DNA from: a virus
IMG/VR virus record: IMGVR_UViG_3300005523_000457
Span: 1 to 41,085 of that record
Reading direction: 5' to 3' (one strand)
DNA: 41,085 bases
Notes under the pieces: model-generated
What the model was told of the DNA's origin: nothing
What the model saw: the letters and a program-made list of their open reading frames with translations, nothing else
Databases searched by the model: none
Program-made: the position numbers and the translations under genes
Shown: in pieces, positions 1-8,421 of the stretch
Position numbering within the stretch: the stretch's first letter is position 1
How the letters are laid out: each line of letters begins with the position of its first letter

Positions 1-492
1 GAAATACATTCTACCTACGTCCCAATGTAGCTGTTGTCCATCAAGTATAAAATTAAACTGTGGAGGATTAACATTACGCAAAGGCATTATTAATCTAAAC
101 GTATCAATTTGTTCTCCTGAATAATCCCAGTCCCTGTGTGGTGGAAAAAATCCTCCTGGACCAAACTTTAAAAAATGTGTTCTATAATAATAGCCTTCCC
201 ATGGTTCTAATATTTCTTTAATTTGATCATTGAACACTGGAGTAGGAACATTGAAGTCTTTTTCACCCCATGTTGTACCATGCTCCTTGTTATATTCGTA
301 CAAGCTATCTAAATCAATACCATTAAAAGTTCCGTCTGAACTTGTAACACTTAATCCCCAACGATTAACATCTTTACGTGGATTGTATTTTTGCCATTCA
401 AAGGTATCGATCCAACTTATTAGCTTTTCAGCATCAGTTGTAACTTCTAATTCTACTTGATTGCCATACTGGCTTAAATCCCTATAATCCAT
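1..492 (-). CDS. 2OG-Fe(II) oxygenase-like protein, 3' end outside the window
   Basis: I read this gene by hand on the minus strand. ATG lies at 492-490 and the frame stays open for 164 codons to the left edge, so the C-terminus is missing. The N-terminus begins MDYRDLSQYG. Near residues 118-120 is an H-R-D triad (FFPPHRDWDYS), which fits the HxD iron-binding pair of 2-oxoglutarate/Fe(II) dioxygenases. It is followed by a beta-rich stretch (RLIMPLRNV, then LHWDVGRMYF) typical of the double-stranded beta helix, closest in feel to aspartyl/asparaginyl hydroxylase-like phage proteins. The distal histidine and arginine that would complete the site lie off the window. The start overlaps the end of the radical SAM gene by 11 bases, so it is the last visible gene of the operon starting at 4156. 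The family call is fairly secure; the substrate (peptide, sugar or nucleotide) is unknown. Confidence 0.7.
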   Translation of the reverse strand, partial: MDYRDLSQYGNQVELEVTTDAEKLISWIDTFEWQKYNPRKDVNRWGLSVTSSDGTFNGIDLDSLYEYNKEHGTTWGEKDFNVPTPVFNDQIKEILEPWEGYYYRTHFLKFGPGGFFPPHRDWDYSGEQIDTFRLIMPLRNVNPPQFNFILDGQQLHWDVGRMYF

Positions 493-1459
493 TACTATTA
501 CTTATCGTCCTTTCTTTTGGTATTTTACTATCTGCACTACTAACACAGGTTGGAGTTATGCACGGCATTGGTGCTTTAAACAGCTCAAATCCGTCGTCTA
601 ACGTGCCTAAAGGCTCATCATGGCAACTATATGCACGTTTTACTTCTCCACCTGGTTCTCGTATAATACAGCTTTGATAACCAGCCCAACAGTTCCAATC
701 TTTGAACTTGTTAAAGCCAAAAGCATTTAATCTTTCTGCTTGGTCAATCCAATATTCTACTCCATTAGCATCTTGTAACCGCATTTGTTTTTCATCTTGT
801 TGTGAGTCCTGCTGTAGTATATTTTTTTGCTCTTCGGTGTAGCCCGAGACGACAAAACTAGCAGTAGGATCAGACTGAGGCTTAAGAGTAACATGAAGAC
901 CCCTGCCAATAAACCTATTACATCTATCATAATATTCCTCCCAATGTTCAGGTACCATTACCTGATTAATAGTGACACCAACATCATTATCCTGTAAGAA
1001 TAATAATTTGTCACCGAATTCTTTTTCATTTGAAAACTCTGCATGATAACTTGCAGTAATTGTTCTTCTGTCCATAATGTGCGTTGCGTCGAGCCAGCGT
1101 TGCCACCAGCGTTTCGCAGGACTGCAATTACTTGTCAAGTGTATGCTTAAATATTTGCTTTCATAATCTTCATAATGTTTTACTAAATCTAAAAACTTTT
1201 TATATGCTGTAGGTTCACCACCACTAAAACTAAAATGAAATTTGTTAAAGCCATTTGCTCTAGCTTGACGTTTAATTTCATCTATTGTTCTAGTGTATAC
1301 CTCAAATGGTCTGTGGTCAACTTTACTGCTTCTAGCATATGGCCAACAATAGCTACAATTATAATTACAAAAACGTCCAAGGATCCAGCTTACGTTAAAG
1401 ACGCCTTTGTCTAACATATTCTTATGTCCTAGTTTTGTAATATCTTTAAATGGTATCAT
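482..1459 (-). CDS. Radical SAM protein with C-terminal SPASM-like cysteines
   Basis: A 325-residue radical SAM enzyme. The Cx3Cx2C cluster motif is at C31, C35 and C38 (FCNYNCSYCW), and the SAM-binding GGEP is at residues 80-83. Such enzymes bind a [4Fe-4S] cluster and cleave S-adenosylmethionine to a 5'-deoxyadenosyl radical. The C-terminal 60 residues carry further cysteines (NCWAGYQSC, YSCHDEPLG, PCITPTC), consistent with a SPASM/twitch auxiliary-cluster domain, as in enzymes that modify peptides or sugars. The start overlaps the preceding glycosyltransferase-like gene by 14 bases, and the end overlaps the oxygenase by 11 bases, so the genes are probably co-translated. The substrate cannot be read from the sequence. 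Pairing with an oxygenase suggests oxidative modification of a common target, which is inference. Confidence 0.88.
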   Translation of the reverse strand: MIPFKDITKLGHKNMLDKGVFNVSWILGRFCNYNCSYCWPYARSSKVDHRPFEVYTRTIDEIKRQARANGFNKFHFSFSGGEPTAYKKFLDLVKHYEDYESKYLSIHLTSNCSPAKRWWQRWLDATHIMDRRTITASYHAEFSNEKEFGDKLLFLQDNDVGVTINQVMVPEHWEEYYDRCNRFIGRGLHVTLKPQSDPTASFVVSGYTEEQKNILQQDSQQDEKQMRLQDANGVEYWIDQAERLNAFGFNKFKDWNCWAGYQSCIIREPGGEVKRAYSCHDEPLGTLDDGFELFKAPMPCITPTCVSSADSKIPKERTISNSNGL

Positions 1460-2129
1460 TACTTTCTTCTAAATGGAACCTTTCTTGTAGCCAATCAAAG
1501 TCGTTTATTAACCGAAGGTCAGACCCCCGAGAAAGGCCAAACTGCATACCAGCATTAGCACCTCGAATCGCAAAGTCACAAAAGTCTCCATGTGCTTCAG
1601 TAGTCCATATTTTAAGTCTTTCATTTGTTTCTCCTTCTTCTTGTCTATCAATTACTTTGCTACTTAATTTTGCACATTCTCTAAAAGCACTTTTCCAAGT
1701 GCTAAATTCATCTGTGTTAAATTTAGTAACATTACTCACGATTGGCATAGCCTTAAACCTATCACTTATACTGGTAGTCATATCAGTACTGCTAACGTCT
1801 ACGTTCATAGTGAGTCGTCGTGGTAGGAGTTTAACACCACCATAACCATAGACTAAATTGTTGATAGGATTTCGGCTACGCCAAACATGGACACAATCTA
1901 AATCATAATCACTTACTTTATGATCTAAATTGAATTCTGGTAATAAGTCAGCATCTCCATCAATAACCCAAAACATTTTTGTATAACATTTTTTCGCGGC
2001 TTTGATGTGTGCTTGGTGTATTCCTTTTACACCATGAACTCTTTTAGTATTAGGATAACGTTCTAGTAAACGTTTATATCTTTCATCTGCATCAGGTTCA
2101 TTATAACTTATAAAAACTGCATCATACAT
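1446..2129 (-). CDS. GT-A-like glycosyltransferase, short form
   Basis: A 227-residue protein with an N-terminal nucleotide-binding look (FISYNEPDADERY) and an acidic D57-G-D59-A-D61 motif after a beta strand (MFWVIDGDADLLP). This is the layout of a GT-A fold with a DxD metal and nucleotide-sugar site. It is a clear paralogue of the 293-residue protein at 9778-10659: both have SYxEPxxxExxY, KRVHGVxG and a V-DGD motif at the same spacing. It sits between the SGNH and radical SAM genes with overlaps of 8 and 14 bases. The family is often only annotated as hypothetical in phages, so glycosyl transfer is inferred from fold motifs. Donor and acceptor are unknown. Confidence 0.6.
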   Translation of the reverse strand: MYDAVFISYNEPDADERYKRLLERYPNTKRVHGVKGIHQAHIKAAKKCYTKMFWVIDGDADLLPEFNLDHKVSDYDLDCVHVWRSRNPINNLVYGYGGVKLLPRRLTMNVDVSSTDMTTSISDRFKAMPIVSNVTKFNTDEFSTWKSAFRECAKLSSKVIDRQEEGETNERLKIWTTEAHGDFCDFAIRGANAGMQFGLSRGSDLRLINDFDWLQERFHLEESNDTI

Positions 2130-3021
2130 AAGGTTCTAGCTCGTGTGCCAGTTGCTCCTGTAAAGTTCTATCTGGGTGACAGTTATCAGGAAACAACGGA
2201 CTTTCATTCATAATTTTAATTACTGCTTCGTAATCATCAACTATTCTCTTAAATTCATTGTCAGGGCCTTCTGGTATATCTGGAATACCTAGCTCTGGTT
2301 TTTGTCTTTGGAACAAACGTAAACTTTCCGATGCACTTTCAGTAAGATCGGGTCTACGTCTTCTAATATTATCTACAGTCTGCCAACTACTAAACATTGG
2401 TACAGGCCTTTTAATAATATTGGCCATCCAATCTTTGTGAATATGTTTTACAAATGTGTGATGTTCTTGTAATTCTACTTTTGTCCAGCCTTCTACTATT
2501 ACCCAAGGTATATTAGTTTCTTCATATATTTTTTGAGCACCGTCTAGTGCGTGTTGTAGTAATCCGTCATTTATTTCCTTAATTGTTTTTGCGTTTTGCA
2601 CAAGATTATTTGTTCCATGATAGTACTTGTCTAAATCATATAGTCCTGCTTCGTCTGATAATTGTTTTAAATCTCTGCAAGGTTCTGTTATCATCCAGAC
2701 AATACAATCAGGATTGTAAAATGTAGGACTTGTAAAACAAGGTGCTAGTCCTAGTGCTTCTTCTATTTTGTATAATGCTTGAAAGTTACCACAGCCTCCA
2801 AACGCATAGTTTACTGTTGCGTGTCCTTTTTGATCTAAGTAATAACCAAAGCCTGGCCAAACAACTTGAAAGGGTTTAGGATGTTCTGTTTCTAAATACT
2901 TGTCTTTGTTCCAAGGACGAAACACTTCTGGGTGATTAGGATTAGCACAGGCAGGACCTGGAACAATAGTTCCCCATTCTCCTAGTGCGTTGCTATCTCC
3001 TGCTATTAGTATTTTACTCAC
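2122..3021 (-). CDS. SGNH/GDSL-like hydrolase (copy 1)
   Basis: A 299-residue protein with recognisable SGNH-hydrolase blocks: G8-D9-S10-N (ILIAGDSNALGEW) as the nucleophile block, GGCGN at residues 75-79 as a glycine/asparagine block, and D279-N-C-H282 (FPDNCHPD) as the C-terminal DxxH catalytic pair. This family contains esterases and acyltransferases acting on sugars or lipids. Of the three SGNH-type proteins in this window it keeps the most canonical motifs. It overlaps the dehydrogenase upstream and the glycosyltransferase-like gene downstream by 8 bases each. An attractive but unproven role is adding or removing an acyl group on a sugar made by the neighbouring enzymes. Confidence 0.72.
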   Translation of the reverse strand: MSKILIAGDSNALGEWGTIVPGPACANPNHPEVFRPWNKDKYLETEHPKPFQVVWPGFGYYLDQKGHATVNYAFGGCGNFQALYKIEEALGLAPCFTSPTFYNPDCIVWMITEPCRDLKQLSDEAGLYDLDKYYHGTNNLVQNAKTIKEINDGLLQHALDGAQKIYEETNIPWVIVEGWTKVELQEHHTFVKHIHKDWMANIIKRPVPMFSSWQTVDNIRRRRPDLTESASESLRLFQRQKPELGIPDIPEGPDNEFKRIVDDYEAVIKIMNESPLFPDNCHPDRTLQEQLAHELEPYV

Positions 3022-4156
3022 AAATTATACCTTTGTCTTTTCTTGTGTTTCCGTAATAAACAACGTTAGATCCTTTATAACTTCTCCACGGATCAAACAC
3101 AGGCACACCGTTAGGTACTTTATCTCCTTCATGAACTAATACGTAAATGTGTGGATTTTCTTTTACAATATATCCACCATGTTCTTTTACATAATGTTGA
3201 ACTAATAAACTATAACTGCCGTCTACGTATTCAACACCTGGTTTGTAACTATCACTGCTGAACTGAATCTTATTGCCGTATTTTAATATTTCAATCGCCA
3301 TGTTTTCTGCTTGTTTTTCTCTTGCATTCATTACAGCATCAAATATATCATAACCCAAGCCAAGTTCCTTTGCCATGTAACGTAACGCAATATTATCACG
3401 TGGGTGACAAGCACCGCCATCGCCCATACCTGCTTTCATATATGCTTTGCTAATGATACGCATAGTTGACTTTGAAAGAGCTCTAGTAACTACATCAACA
3501 TTTATATTGCCTTGCTTTTGTGCAACGTCCTGCATCATGTTGACAAGACCAATCTTTGTACTAATAAATGTATTGTAGAATACCTTAATACATTCGCACT
3601 CGTCCCAGGTGCCTATTTCGTAACGTGGATTATTTTCCATTACACTTTGATAAAATTTTACAAGCTCTCTTGCATCTGTTGTAGCACTACCATCTTCCGT
3701 GCCAATCATAACCATCTCTGGATTGATCATATCCCATGCAACTGTACCCATAGCAATAAGATATGGGTTATAAACAAAACGTGTGTTTGTTACTAATGGT
3801 ACAAATTCTCTGCGTGTTGTACCAGGTAAAACTGTGCTAATAAGAACAAGCAACTGATCTTTTGTCATATACTTGTTTGCTTCTGTCAAACATTCTTTTA
3901 CAATTTTGTAGGAAAAATCTTTAGGTTCTAGATGTGCCGTAGGAGCCCTGCCATCATAAGCTGGGTCGTGTGGTGTTGGAACAGCAACAAACACAATGTC
4001 TTGACCTGCTACTGCTTCTGCTATAGTATCTTTTACTTGTATGTGATCGCTAGTTACGTCTACTATGTCGTAACCGCTTACTGTATGTCCTTTTTGTGCT
4101 ACTGCTTCTGCACAAGGTAAACCGAGTTTACCCAATCCGATAAAACTAATCTTCAC
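3014..4156 (-). CDS. UDP-glucose/GDP-mannose 6-dehydrogenase family protein
   Basis: A 380-residue NAD-dependent nucleotide-sugar dehydrogenase. The N-terminus has a Rossmann GxGxxG (FIGLGKLGLP, G7/G9/G12). The catalytic cysteine is near residue 250 in GDGGACHPRDN, matching the GGxCxPxD signature. A short C-terminal UDP-binding domain follows (residues about 305-375). Enzymes of this family oxidise the C6 hydroxyl of a nucleotide-linked hexose to a carboxylate in two NAD+ steps, giving an activated uronic acid for polysaccharide or glycan synthesis. UDP-glucose, UDP-HexNAc and GDP-mannose cannot be told apart here. The protein is somewhat short for the family. It is the first gene of the minus-strand operon after the divergent promoter region at 4157-4217. 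Confidence 0.88.
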   Translation of the reverse strand: MKISFIGLGKLGLPCAEAVAQKGHTVSGYDIVDVTSDHIQVKDTIAEAVAGQDIVFVAVPTPHDPAYDGRAPTAHLEPKDFSYKIVKECLTEANKYMTKDQLLVLISTVLPGTTRREFVPLVTNTRFVYNPYLIAMGTVAWDMINPEMVMIGTEDGSATTDARELVKFYQSVMENNPRYEIGTWDECECIKVFYNTFISTKIGLVNMMQDVAQKQGNINVDVVTRALSKSTMRIISKAYMKAGMGDGGACHPRDNIALRYMAKELGLGYDIFDAVMNAREKQAENMAIEILKYGNKIQFSSDSYKPGVEYVDGSYSLLVQHYVKEHGGYIVKENPHIYVLVHEGDKVPNGVPVFDPWRSYKGSNVVYYGNTRKDKGIICE

Positions 4157-4182
4157 ACTAATCTCCTACCATTAAATGCGTA

Positions 4183-4190
4183 TATAAATA
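4183..4190 (+). promoter_or_regulatory. Late-promoter-like motif, rightward (exact TATAAATA)
   Basis: The plus strand reads TATAAATA, an exact match to the T4 late promoter recognised by gp55-type sigma factors. It lies 27 bases before the ATG at 4218, leaving a leader of about 20 bases. With the leftward motif at 4197-4204 it makes a compact divergent late promoter. Confidence 0.65.
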
Positions 4191-4196
4191 TAGTAA

Positions 4197-4204
4197 TATT
4201 TATG
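4197..4204 (-). promoter_or_regulatory. Late-promoter-like motif, leftward
   Basis: The minus strand reads CATAAATA, one base from the T4 late consensus TATAAATA, 40 bases upstream of the dehydrogenase ATG. It lies in the only intergenic gap of a divergent gene pair, 6 bases from the rightward motif. Confidence 0.5.
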
Positions 4205-4217
4205 GAAAATTATTAAG

Positions 4218-5486
4218 ATGAAACGTATACGTGGCTTTCTAAAGTTCAACTCTTTTGTACAAGATCCGGAGTTTACCCAAACTACTGTAGAATTGGAAAG
4301 AGCATTTAGAACATATAACATAGAACATAGCGATATTACACTTATCACAGTTTTAATTGGCTATCCAAAATGGTATCCTGATAGTGATTTTTGGAACTAT
4401 GTTAAACGTAAAGTACAGAATCAAATGCGTGAAGATAAGAAATGTTTCTTTATTTTTGACGCTAGTACTGAAGGCTTCAGTACAATTTATGGCGAACCAT
4501 ATTTTGATATCTTATACAAGATGTCAAAAGACTACAACATTGATCCACGCAGGATATTTTTTACAAGCAGTAACATGAAAGACCATGATAACATAATGCG
4601 TTATAACATGGATAATAATATAAAAACAAGTATTAATATTTTTACATATCTAAACTTTGAACAAATGATATTTGGTACTGCTGGTCAAACTGAAGTTGAT
4701 CTTAATCAAAACGAAGACTTTGATACTGTTGTAGAAAGAAGAATACAAACGGCAGTAAGAAGAACAAAAAACAAATATCATCACCCGCAATTTAACAAGG
4801 TAGGATTAAGTTTAAGTAGAGTCAACAGACCACACAGAACTTTTAGTGCTATGGAAATATTCAACAGCGAACATTTTAAAGATATGTATGTTAGTCATGG
4901 TAGCTTAAAAGGTATGAACTTAGATTATTATCTTACGGAAATGCCTTTTCCAAACAGTGGTATTACTTATTCAGATTTAAAAACGTTTAAAAAACACTTG
5001 CCTTTGATTGTAGACACAGAAGATTTTAAAACTAATCATGCAACTGCACTACACAGCGATCTAAATGATCAAACTTTATTTCAAATAGTAAATGAAACTT
5101 TTGTAAATGATTGGCACGGTACTAGTTTGTTCTGGAGTGAAAAAACTTTTAGAAGTGTATATCATATGCAACCTTTTGTTATATGGGGACAGCCAGGTAT
5201 AAACAAACGCATGGTAGATTACGGATACAAATTATATGACGATTGGTTTGATTTAAGTTTTGATGATATTAACGATCCTGCTAAACGTTGGAAAGCATTA
5301 TGGAAAGAAGTTTGTAAACAAATAAAACACATTAGATCTTTGGATACTGTTAAACAGCAAATACGTTGGAAATTTAAAAATGAAACTGTATTAAGACATA
5401 ACTTTAGAACACTTTTAGAAGGTAAGTATACAAGAGAAACATTTAAAAATGTAGCATTAAAGATGAGAGAATTAGCAGATGAGTAA
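4218..5486 (+). CDS. Conserved phage protein, possible glycosyltransferase-like
   Basis: A 422-residue protein I do not recognise with certainty. The N-terminal half has Rossmann-like features (a beta-strand run at KKCFFIFDASTEGF, then RRIFFTSSN). The C-terminal half has a block resembling a motif I associate with phage and viral glycosyltransferase-like proteins: WSEKTFRSVYHMQPFVIWGQ, then PGINKRMVDYGY and a D-rich stretch (YDDWFDLSFDDIND), at residues about 305-355. In such families the S/T-EKT...PF...G-P-G...G-F block is part of the nucleotide-sugar site; the assignment here is inference. There is no signal peptide or membrane segment. The gene overlaps the following SGNH gene by 8 bases and is driven by the exact late motif upstream. 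No strong Shine-Dalgarno is seen before its ATG. Confidence 0.6.
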   Translation: MKRIRGFLKFNSFVQDPEFTQTTVELERAFRTYNIEHSDITLITVLIGYPKWYPDSDFWNYVKRKVQNQMREDKKCFFIFDASTEGFSTIYGEPYFDILYKMSKDYNIDPRRIFFTSSNMKDHDNIMRYNMDNNIKTSINIFTYLNFEQMIFGTAGQTEVDLNQNEDFDTVVERRIQTAVRRTKNKYHHPQFNKVGLSLSRVNRPHRTFSAMEIFNSEHFKDMYVSHGSLKGMNLDYYLTEMPFPNSGITYSDLKTFKKHLPLIVDTEDFKTNHATALHSDLNDQTLFQIVNETFVNDWHGTSLFWSEKTFRSVYHMQPFVIWGQPGINKRMVDYGYKLYDDWFDLSFDDINDPAKRWKALWKEVCKQIKHIRSLDTVKQQIRWKFKNETVLRHNFRTLLEGKYTRETFKNVALKMRELADE

Positions 5487-6357
5487 GAAAGTATTATATC
5501 ATAATCAACCTAAAAGATTGTTTACGTTTGGTTGTAGCTTCACTCACTATATGTGGGGTACTTGGGCTAATGCACTAGGACAAGAGCTAGATTGTGAGTT
5601 CGTAAACTTTGGCAGAAGTGGTGCTGGTAATCATTTTATATTCAATATGCTTATGCAGGCTGATGCTGTATACGACTTTACGCACGAAGATTTAATTATT
5701 GTACAATGGACTAACGTTTGTAGAGAAGATAGATATGTTCCGCAAGATCCAAATGGACCTTGGATGACTCCAGGTAACATTTACTCACAAAAACAATATA
5801 GAGAAGAATTTGTAAGAGATTACTTTAGTGAGTATGGTGCATACGTAAGAGATTTAGCATTTATAAAAGCAGGACACGAGATGTTAAAACATAAAACACA
5901 ATATCACTTTTTACAGATGTGCGATATATTAGATCAAACAGATCAGTGGACAGGTGCAAAACGTGATAAGAATCATAGACTAGATGATATGATGAAGTAT
6001 TACGGACCTAGTTTAAACGAATTACTACCTAGCTTTTATCAAACATTATTCAACAATAACATTGAAACAAAATTTAAAAGAGATAAGAAGTTAATAACAA
6101 AAAATTTCCAAGACGGACATCCTAGTCCTATGGAACACTATCTATTTCTAAAAGATACATTCAAACACGAATGGAAAGATAGCACAGATAGGGCAGTTGA
6201 AGAAGCACAAAACAAATGGATTAAATTATTAAAAGATGCTAGTGAGCTTTCAAAAGACTTTCATTTGTTTAAAATGAAACAACGTTGGTTGGATATGTTT
6301 TATTATGAAACTAATATTAAACCTGACGATAAGCCAGATCCTATAATACACTTTTAA
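5479..6357 (+). CDS. SGNH/GDSL-like hydrolase (copy 2, Cys replaces Asp in block I)
   Basis: A 292-residue protein. Block I is G18-C19-S20-F-T (FTFGCSFTHYM), a variant of GDS common in phage SGNH proteins that keeps the serine nucleophile. A second block reads GRSGAGN at residues 45-51, and D212-G-H214 (QDGHPSPMEH) supplies the C-terminal Asp/His. The first 60 residues have the alternating strand/helix look of the flavodoxin-like SGNH fold. Likely an esterase or acyltransferase, but the substrate is unknown. It is translationally coupled to the 422-residue gene (8-base overlap), and its stop codon runs 17 bases into the 3' end of the oppositely oriented radical SAM gene. Confidence 0.68.
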   Translation: MSKKVLYHNQPKRLFTFGCSFTHYMWGTWANALGQELDCEFVNFGRSGAGNHFIFNMLMQADAVYDFTHEDLIIVQWTNVCREDRYVPQDPNGPWMTPGNIYSQKQYREEFVRDYFSEYGAYVRDLAFIKAGHEMLKHKTQYHFLQMCDILDQTDQWTGAKRDKNHRLDDMMKYYGPSLNELLPSFYQTLFNNNIETKFKRDKKLITKNFQDGHPSPMEHYLFLKDTFKHEWKDSTDRAVEEAQNKWIKLLKDASELSKDFHLFKMKQRWLDMFYYETNIKPDDKPDPIIHF

Positions 6358-7510
6358 GTTCAGGAAAAGTTTCCACAAAATTTTGATTTCTAATTATATC
6401 GTAGTGTTGCGTTTTTGCCTTGAACTGCATTAATGCACTTTCATCAAACTTACTGTTTTTAATGTAACGTACAACACCTTCTAGTTGCCACTTGTATTTG
6501 CCTGGATTATTGGACATATATTTTTGTATCTTATCTAACGCAATAGTTTTATATTCTTGTGGTAATGCGTTTACACTATAATAATGTGGATCAACTATAT
6601 TGTACATACTTGCATTGTTAGGATCTACATCTTGTATTTCATCTAAAAAGTCTGTAAGTGTGCATAAATTAAAAATACTTACTACTGTATTGAAACTAAT
6701 TTTTACGTGTGGTGCTTGTTCACGTATTACTTTCAAGTTAGTTGTAATTGTATTCCAATCAGTTCCTGCCCTAATGTATTCTGCTCTTGGACCGTAGCTA
6801 TCTAAACTAGCACTTACTTGCACATCTTCAAACTTGTTCCATAAGTCTATAATACTTTTGTTTTTATATTTTAACTTACTAACGTTTGAATTGTATTCTA
6901 ATCTTACTTTTGTGTTGCCTGTTTCAACCAAGTGTTCTAGTATGTCATAATGTTTGTCAGTCATTAAAGGTTCGCCACCTGCAAAGTAAAATACTTTTAT
7001 GTTTTTGAAGTGTGGCTTAAACTGTTCATACAAACTATCGTTGCTGTCCCCTCCTGCAAAAATATATACAGGTTTATTTGCACCTTGTTTATTATCTTCT
7101 ACAGCCCAATTACTGCTGTATGTTGAACTACAAGTTCTACATTTAAAATTACAAATATTACTCCAACGTACATCAAAGTAACGTAAATTCATTTCATCTA
7201 AACTGCCGTCTTCGTTGGTTGCTTTAATTAAAGGCAGTTCTTCCTTAAAACGTTTATTGTTACTAATACGTGAACTAGTATTACCTGCTTCTTCATGTTT
7301 CCAGCATTGATTACATATACTAGGCTTTTCACCTTTTAATAATTGCTTTCTTAATGTTTTGTATTCATGACTGTTCCATATATCTTCTATGCTACGGTTA
7401 TGTGTGTTTCCTAAAGGCTGTTTGTAATCTCCTATACAACAAGGCAAAACGTTTCCGTCTGCATTGACGTACATATGAATCCAAGGTAATATACAAATTG
7501 TTTTGCTCAT
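6341..7510 (-). CDS. Radical SAM protein with N-terminal SPASM/twitch-like domain (copy 2)
   Basis: A 389-residue radical SAM enzyme. The cluster motif is C120-x3-C124-x2-C127 (ICNFKCRTCS) and GGEP is at residues 178-181. Unusually, the SPASM-like part comes first: residues 1-75 read like a SPASM domain (CILPWIHMYVNADG, then PCCIGD, a LGN..SIEDIW segment, and a late CNQCW pair), with C6, C24, C25, C66 and C69 as possible auxiliary-cluster ligands. Most SPASM proteins carry this domain at the C-terminus. NCBI uses the name 'twitch domain-containing radical SAM protein' for related phage proteins (from memory). The start codon shares bases with the stop of the SGNH gene upstream (TAATG), implying coupled translation. 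The substrate is unknown. Confidence 0.87.
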   Translation of the reverse strand: MSKTICILPWIHMYVNADGNVLPCCIGDYKQPLGNTHNRSIEDIWNSHEYKTLRKQLLKGEKPSICNQCWKHEEAGNTSSRISNNKRFKEELPLIKATNEDGSLDEMNLRYFDVRWSNICNFKCRTCSSTYSSNWAVEDNKQGANKPVYIFAGGDSNDSLYEQFKPHFKNIKVFYFAGGEPLMTDKHYDILEHLVETGNTKVRLEYNSNVSKLKYKNKSIIDLWNKFEDVQVSASLDSYGPRAEYIRAGTDWNTITTNLKVIREQAPHVKISFNTVVSIFNLCTLTDFLDEIQDVDPNNASMYNIVDPHYYSVNALPQEYKTIALDKIQKYMSNNPGKYKWQLEGVVRYIKNSKFDESALMQFKAKTQHYDIIRNQNFVETFPELKSVL

Positions 7511-8421
7511 TATTTTGCCATTAAGTTATATACATTAAAGCCCCAAGCCTTATGTGCCGCCGCTTCTGGGTGTGGACTATGGTCCTGACACTCTTGTAAA
7601 AAATTATTTGATGCTTCAATCTTATCTAATTGCTTATTGAAATATTTATTTTCTTGTATTACAGGATAATCATTTGTAAAATTCTTTAGCCAAGCTGTAA
7701 CATAAAAATCAGGACTTTGTATTTTGTAGCCATTTATTCTAGCACTAAACTCTATCCATGTTTCGTTAATGATAGTAAATCCCCAATAGTTTTCATTCTG
7801 TTGTGTACAAAAGTTTTTCCAAGCAGTAGTTTTTACGTTATCAAACTTTGCAATGGTATCGTTTAATTGTGTGTAAAAAATGTGTTCGTTTTGGACACAC
7901 CAATCTTTCACAGTAAGATTCTTTACATAGTCTTTATCATATAATTTAGACAGTCCGTGTTTGCCTAGTTCATTTACAACAATATCTTCTCTACTTGGTT
8001 CTGTCATTTGCACTAACAAATATATCTTATCATACAACGGACTTAAATGTTCAAGTATTCTTTGTACGTTACCAAAAATATAAAAGTTATTATTACCAGG
8101 AATTGCATATTGATAATAGTCAGTATCTAATAATGTAGCAACCTGTGTACCCCAACAATGTCTTATCTGTACATCTAGATCCCAAAGTTTTAATGCTGAT
8201 TGTACACGTTTCTCAAGACTTTCACCATATGTCCAGCTTTCACCTAATACCACTGTGCATTCTTTTCTGCCACGTTTTACCCAGAACTCTGTATTCTTAA
8301 CGTATTGATTTATGTGTGGTGGCTTTTTATTATCGTCAGTAACTAGAACCTTTACTAGATCCTTAAACAATCTATCTTTTTGATATTCGTGTGGCTTATA
8401 ATTATAGTACTTTGCAGTCAT
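7510..8421 (-). CDS. SGNH-like protein (copy 3, divergent)
   Basis: A 303-residue protein with a diverged SGNH layout. Block I is G60-E61-S62-W-T (VVLGESWTYGESL), preceded by a 55-residue extension. AIPGNNN is a plausible block II/III. A histidine-rich C-terminus contains D280, H281, H284 and H290 (QDHSPHPEAAAH), from which a catalytic Asp-His pair could come. The overall plan (GxSxT near the start, xPGNNN, D..PHP...H near the end) resembles the 292-residue SGNH protein at 5479-6357 with little sequence identity. It sits between two radical SAM genes, overlapping the upstream one by 20 bases and the downstream one by one base. It might have a binding role rather than catalysis; the family call is moderate. 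Confidence 0.55.
   Translation of the reverse strand: MTAKYYNYKPHEYQKDRLFKDLVKVLVTDDNKKPPHINQYVKNTEFWVKRGRKECTVVLGESWTYGESLEKRVQSALKLWDLDVQIRHCWGTQVATLLDTDYYQYAIPGNNNFYIFGNVQRILEHLSPLYDKIYLLVQMTEPSREDIVVNELGKHGLSKLYDKDYVKNLTVKDWCVQNEHIFYTQLNDTIAKFDNVKTTAWKNFCTQQNENYWGFTIINETWIEFSARINGYKIQSPDFYVTAWLKNFTNDYPVIQENKYFNKQLDKIEASNNFLQECQDHSPHPEAAAHKAWGFNVYNLMAK

Noticed and set aside
230-460. Plus-strand ORF of 76 aa at the left end
   Set aside because: It lies antisense to the 2OG oxygenase-like gene, which has a clear HxD motif and couples to the neighbouring gene. The 76-residue product shows no recognisable domain.
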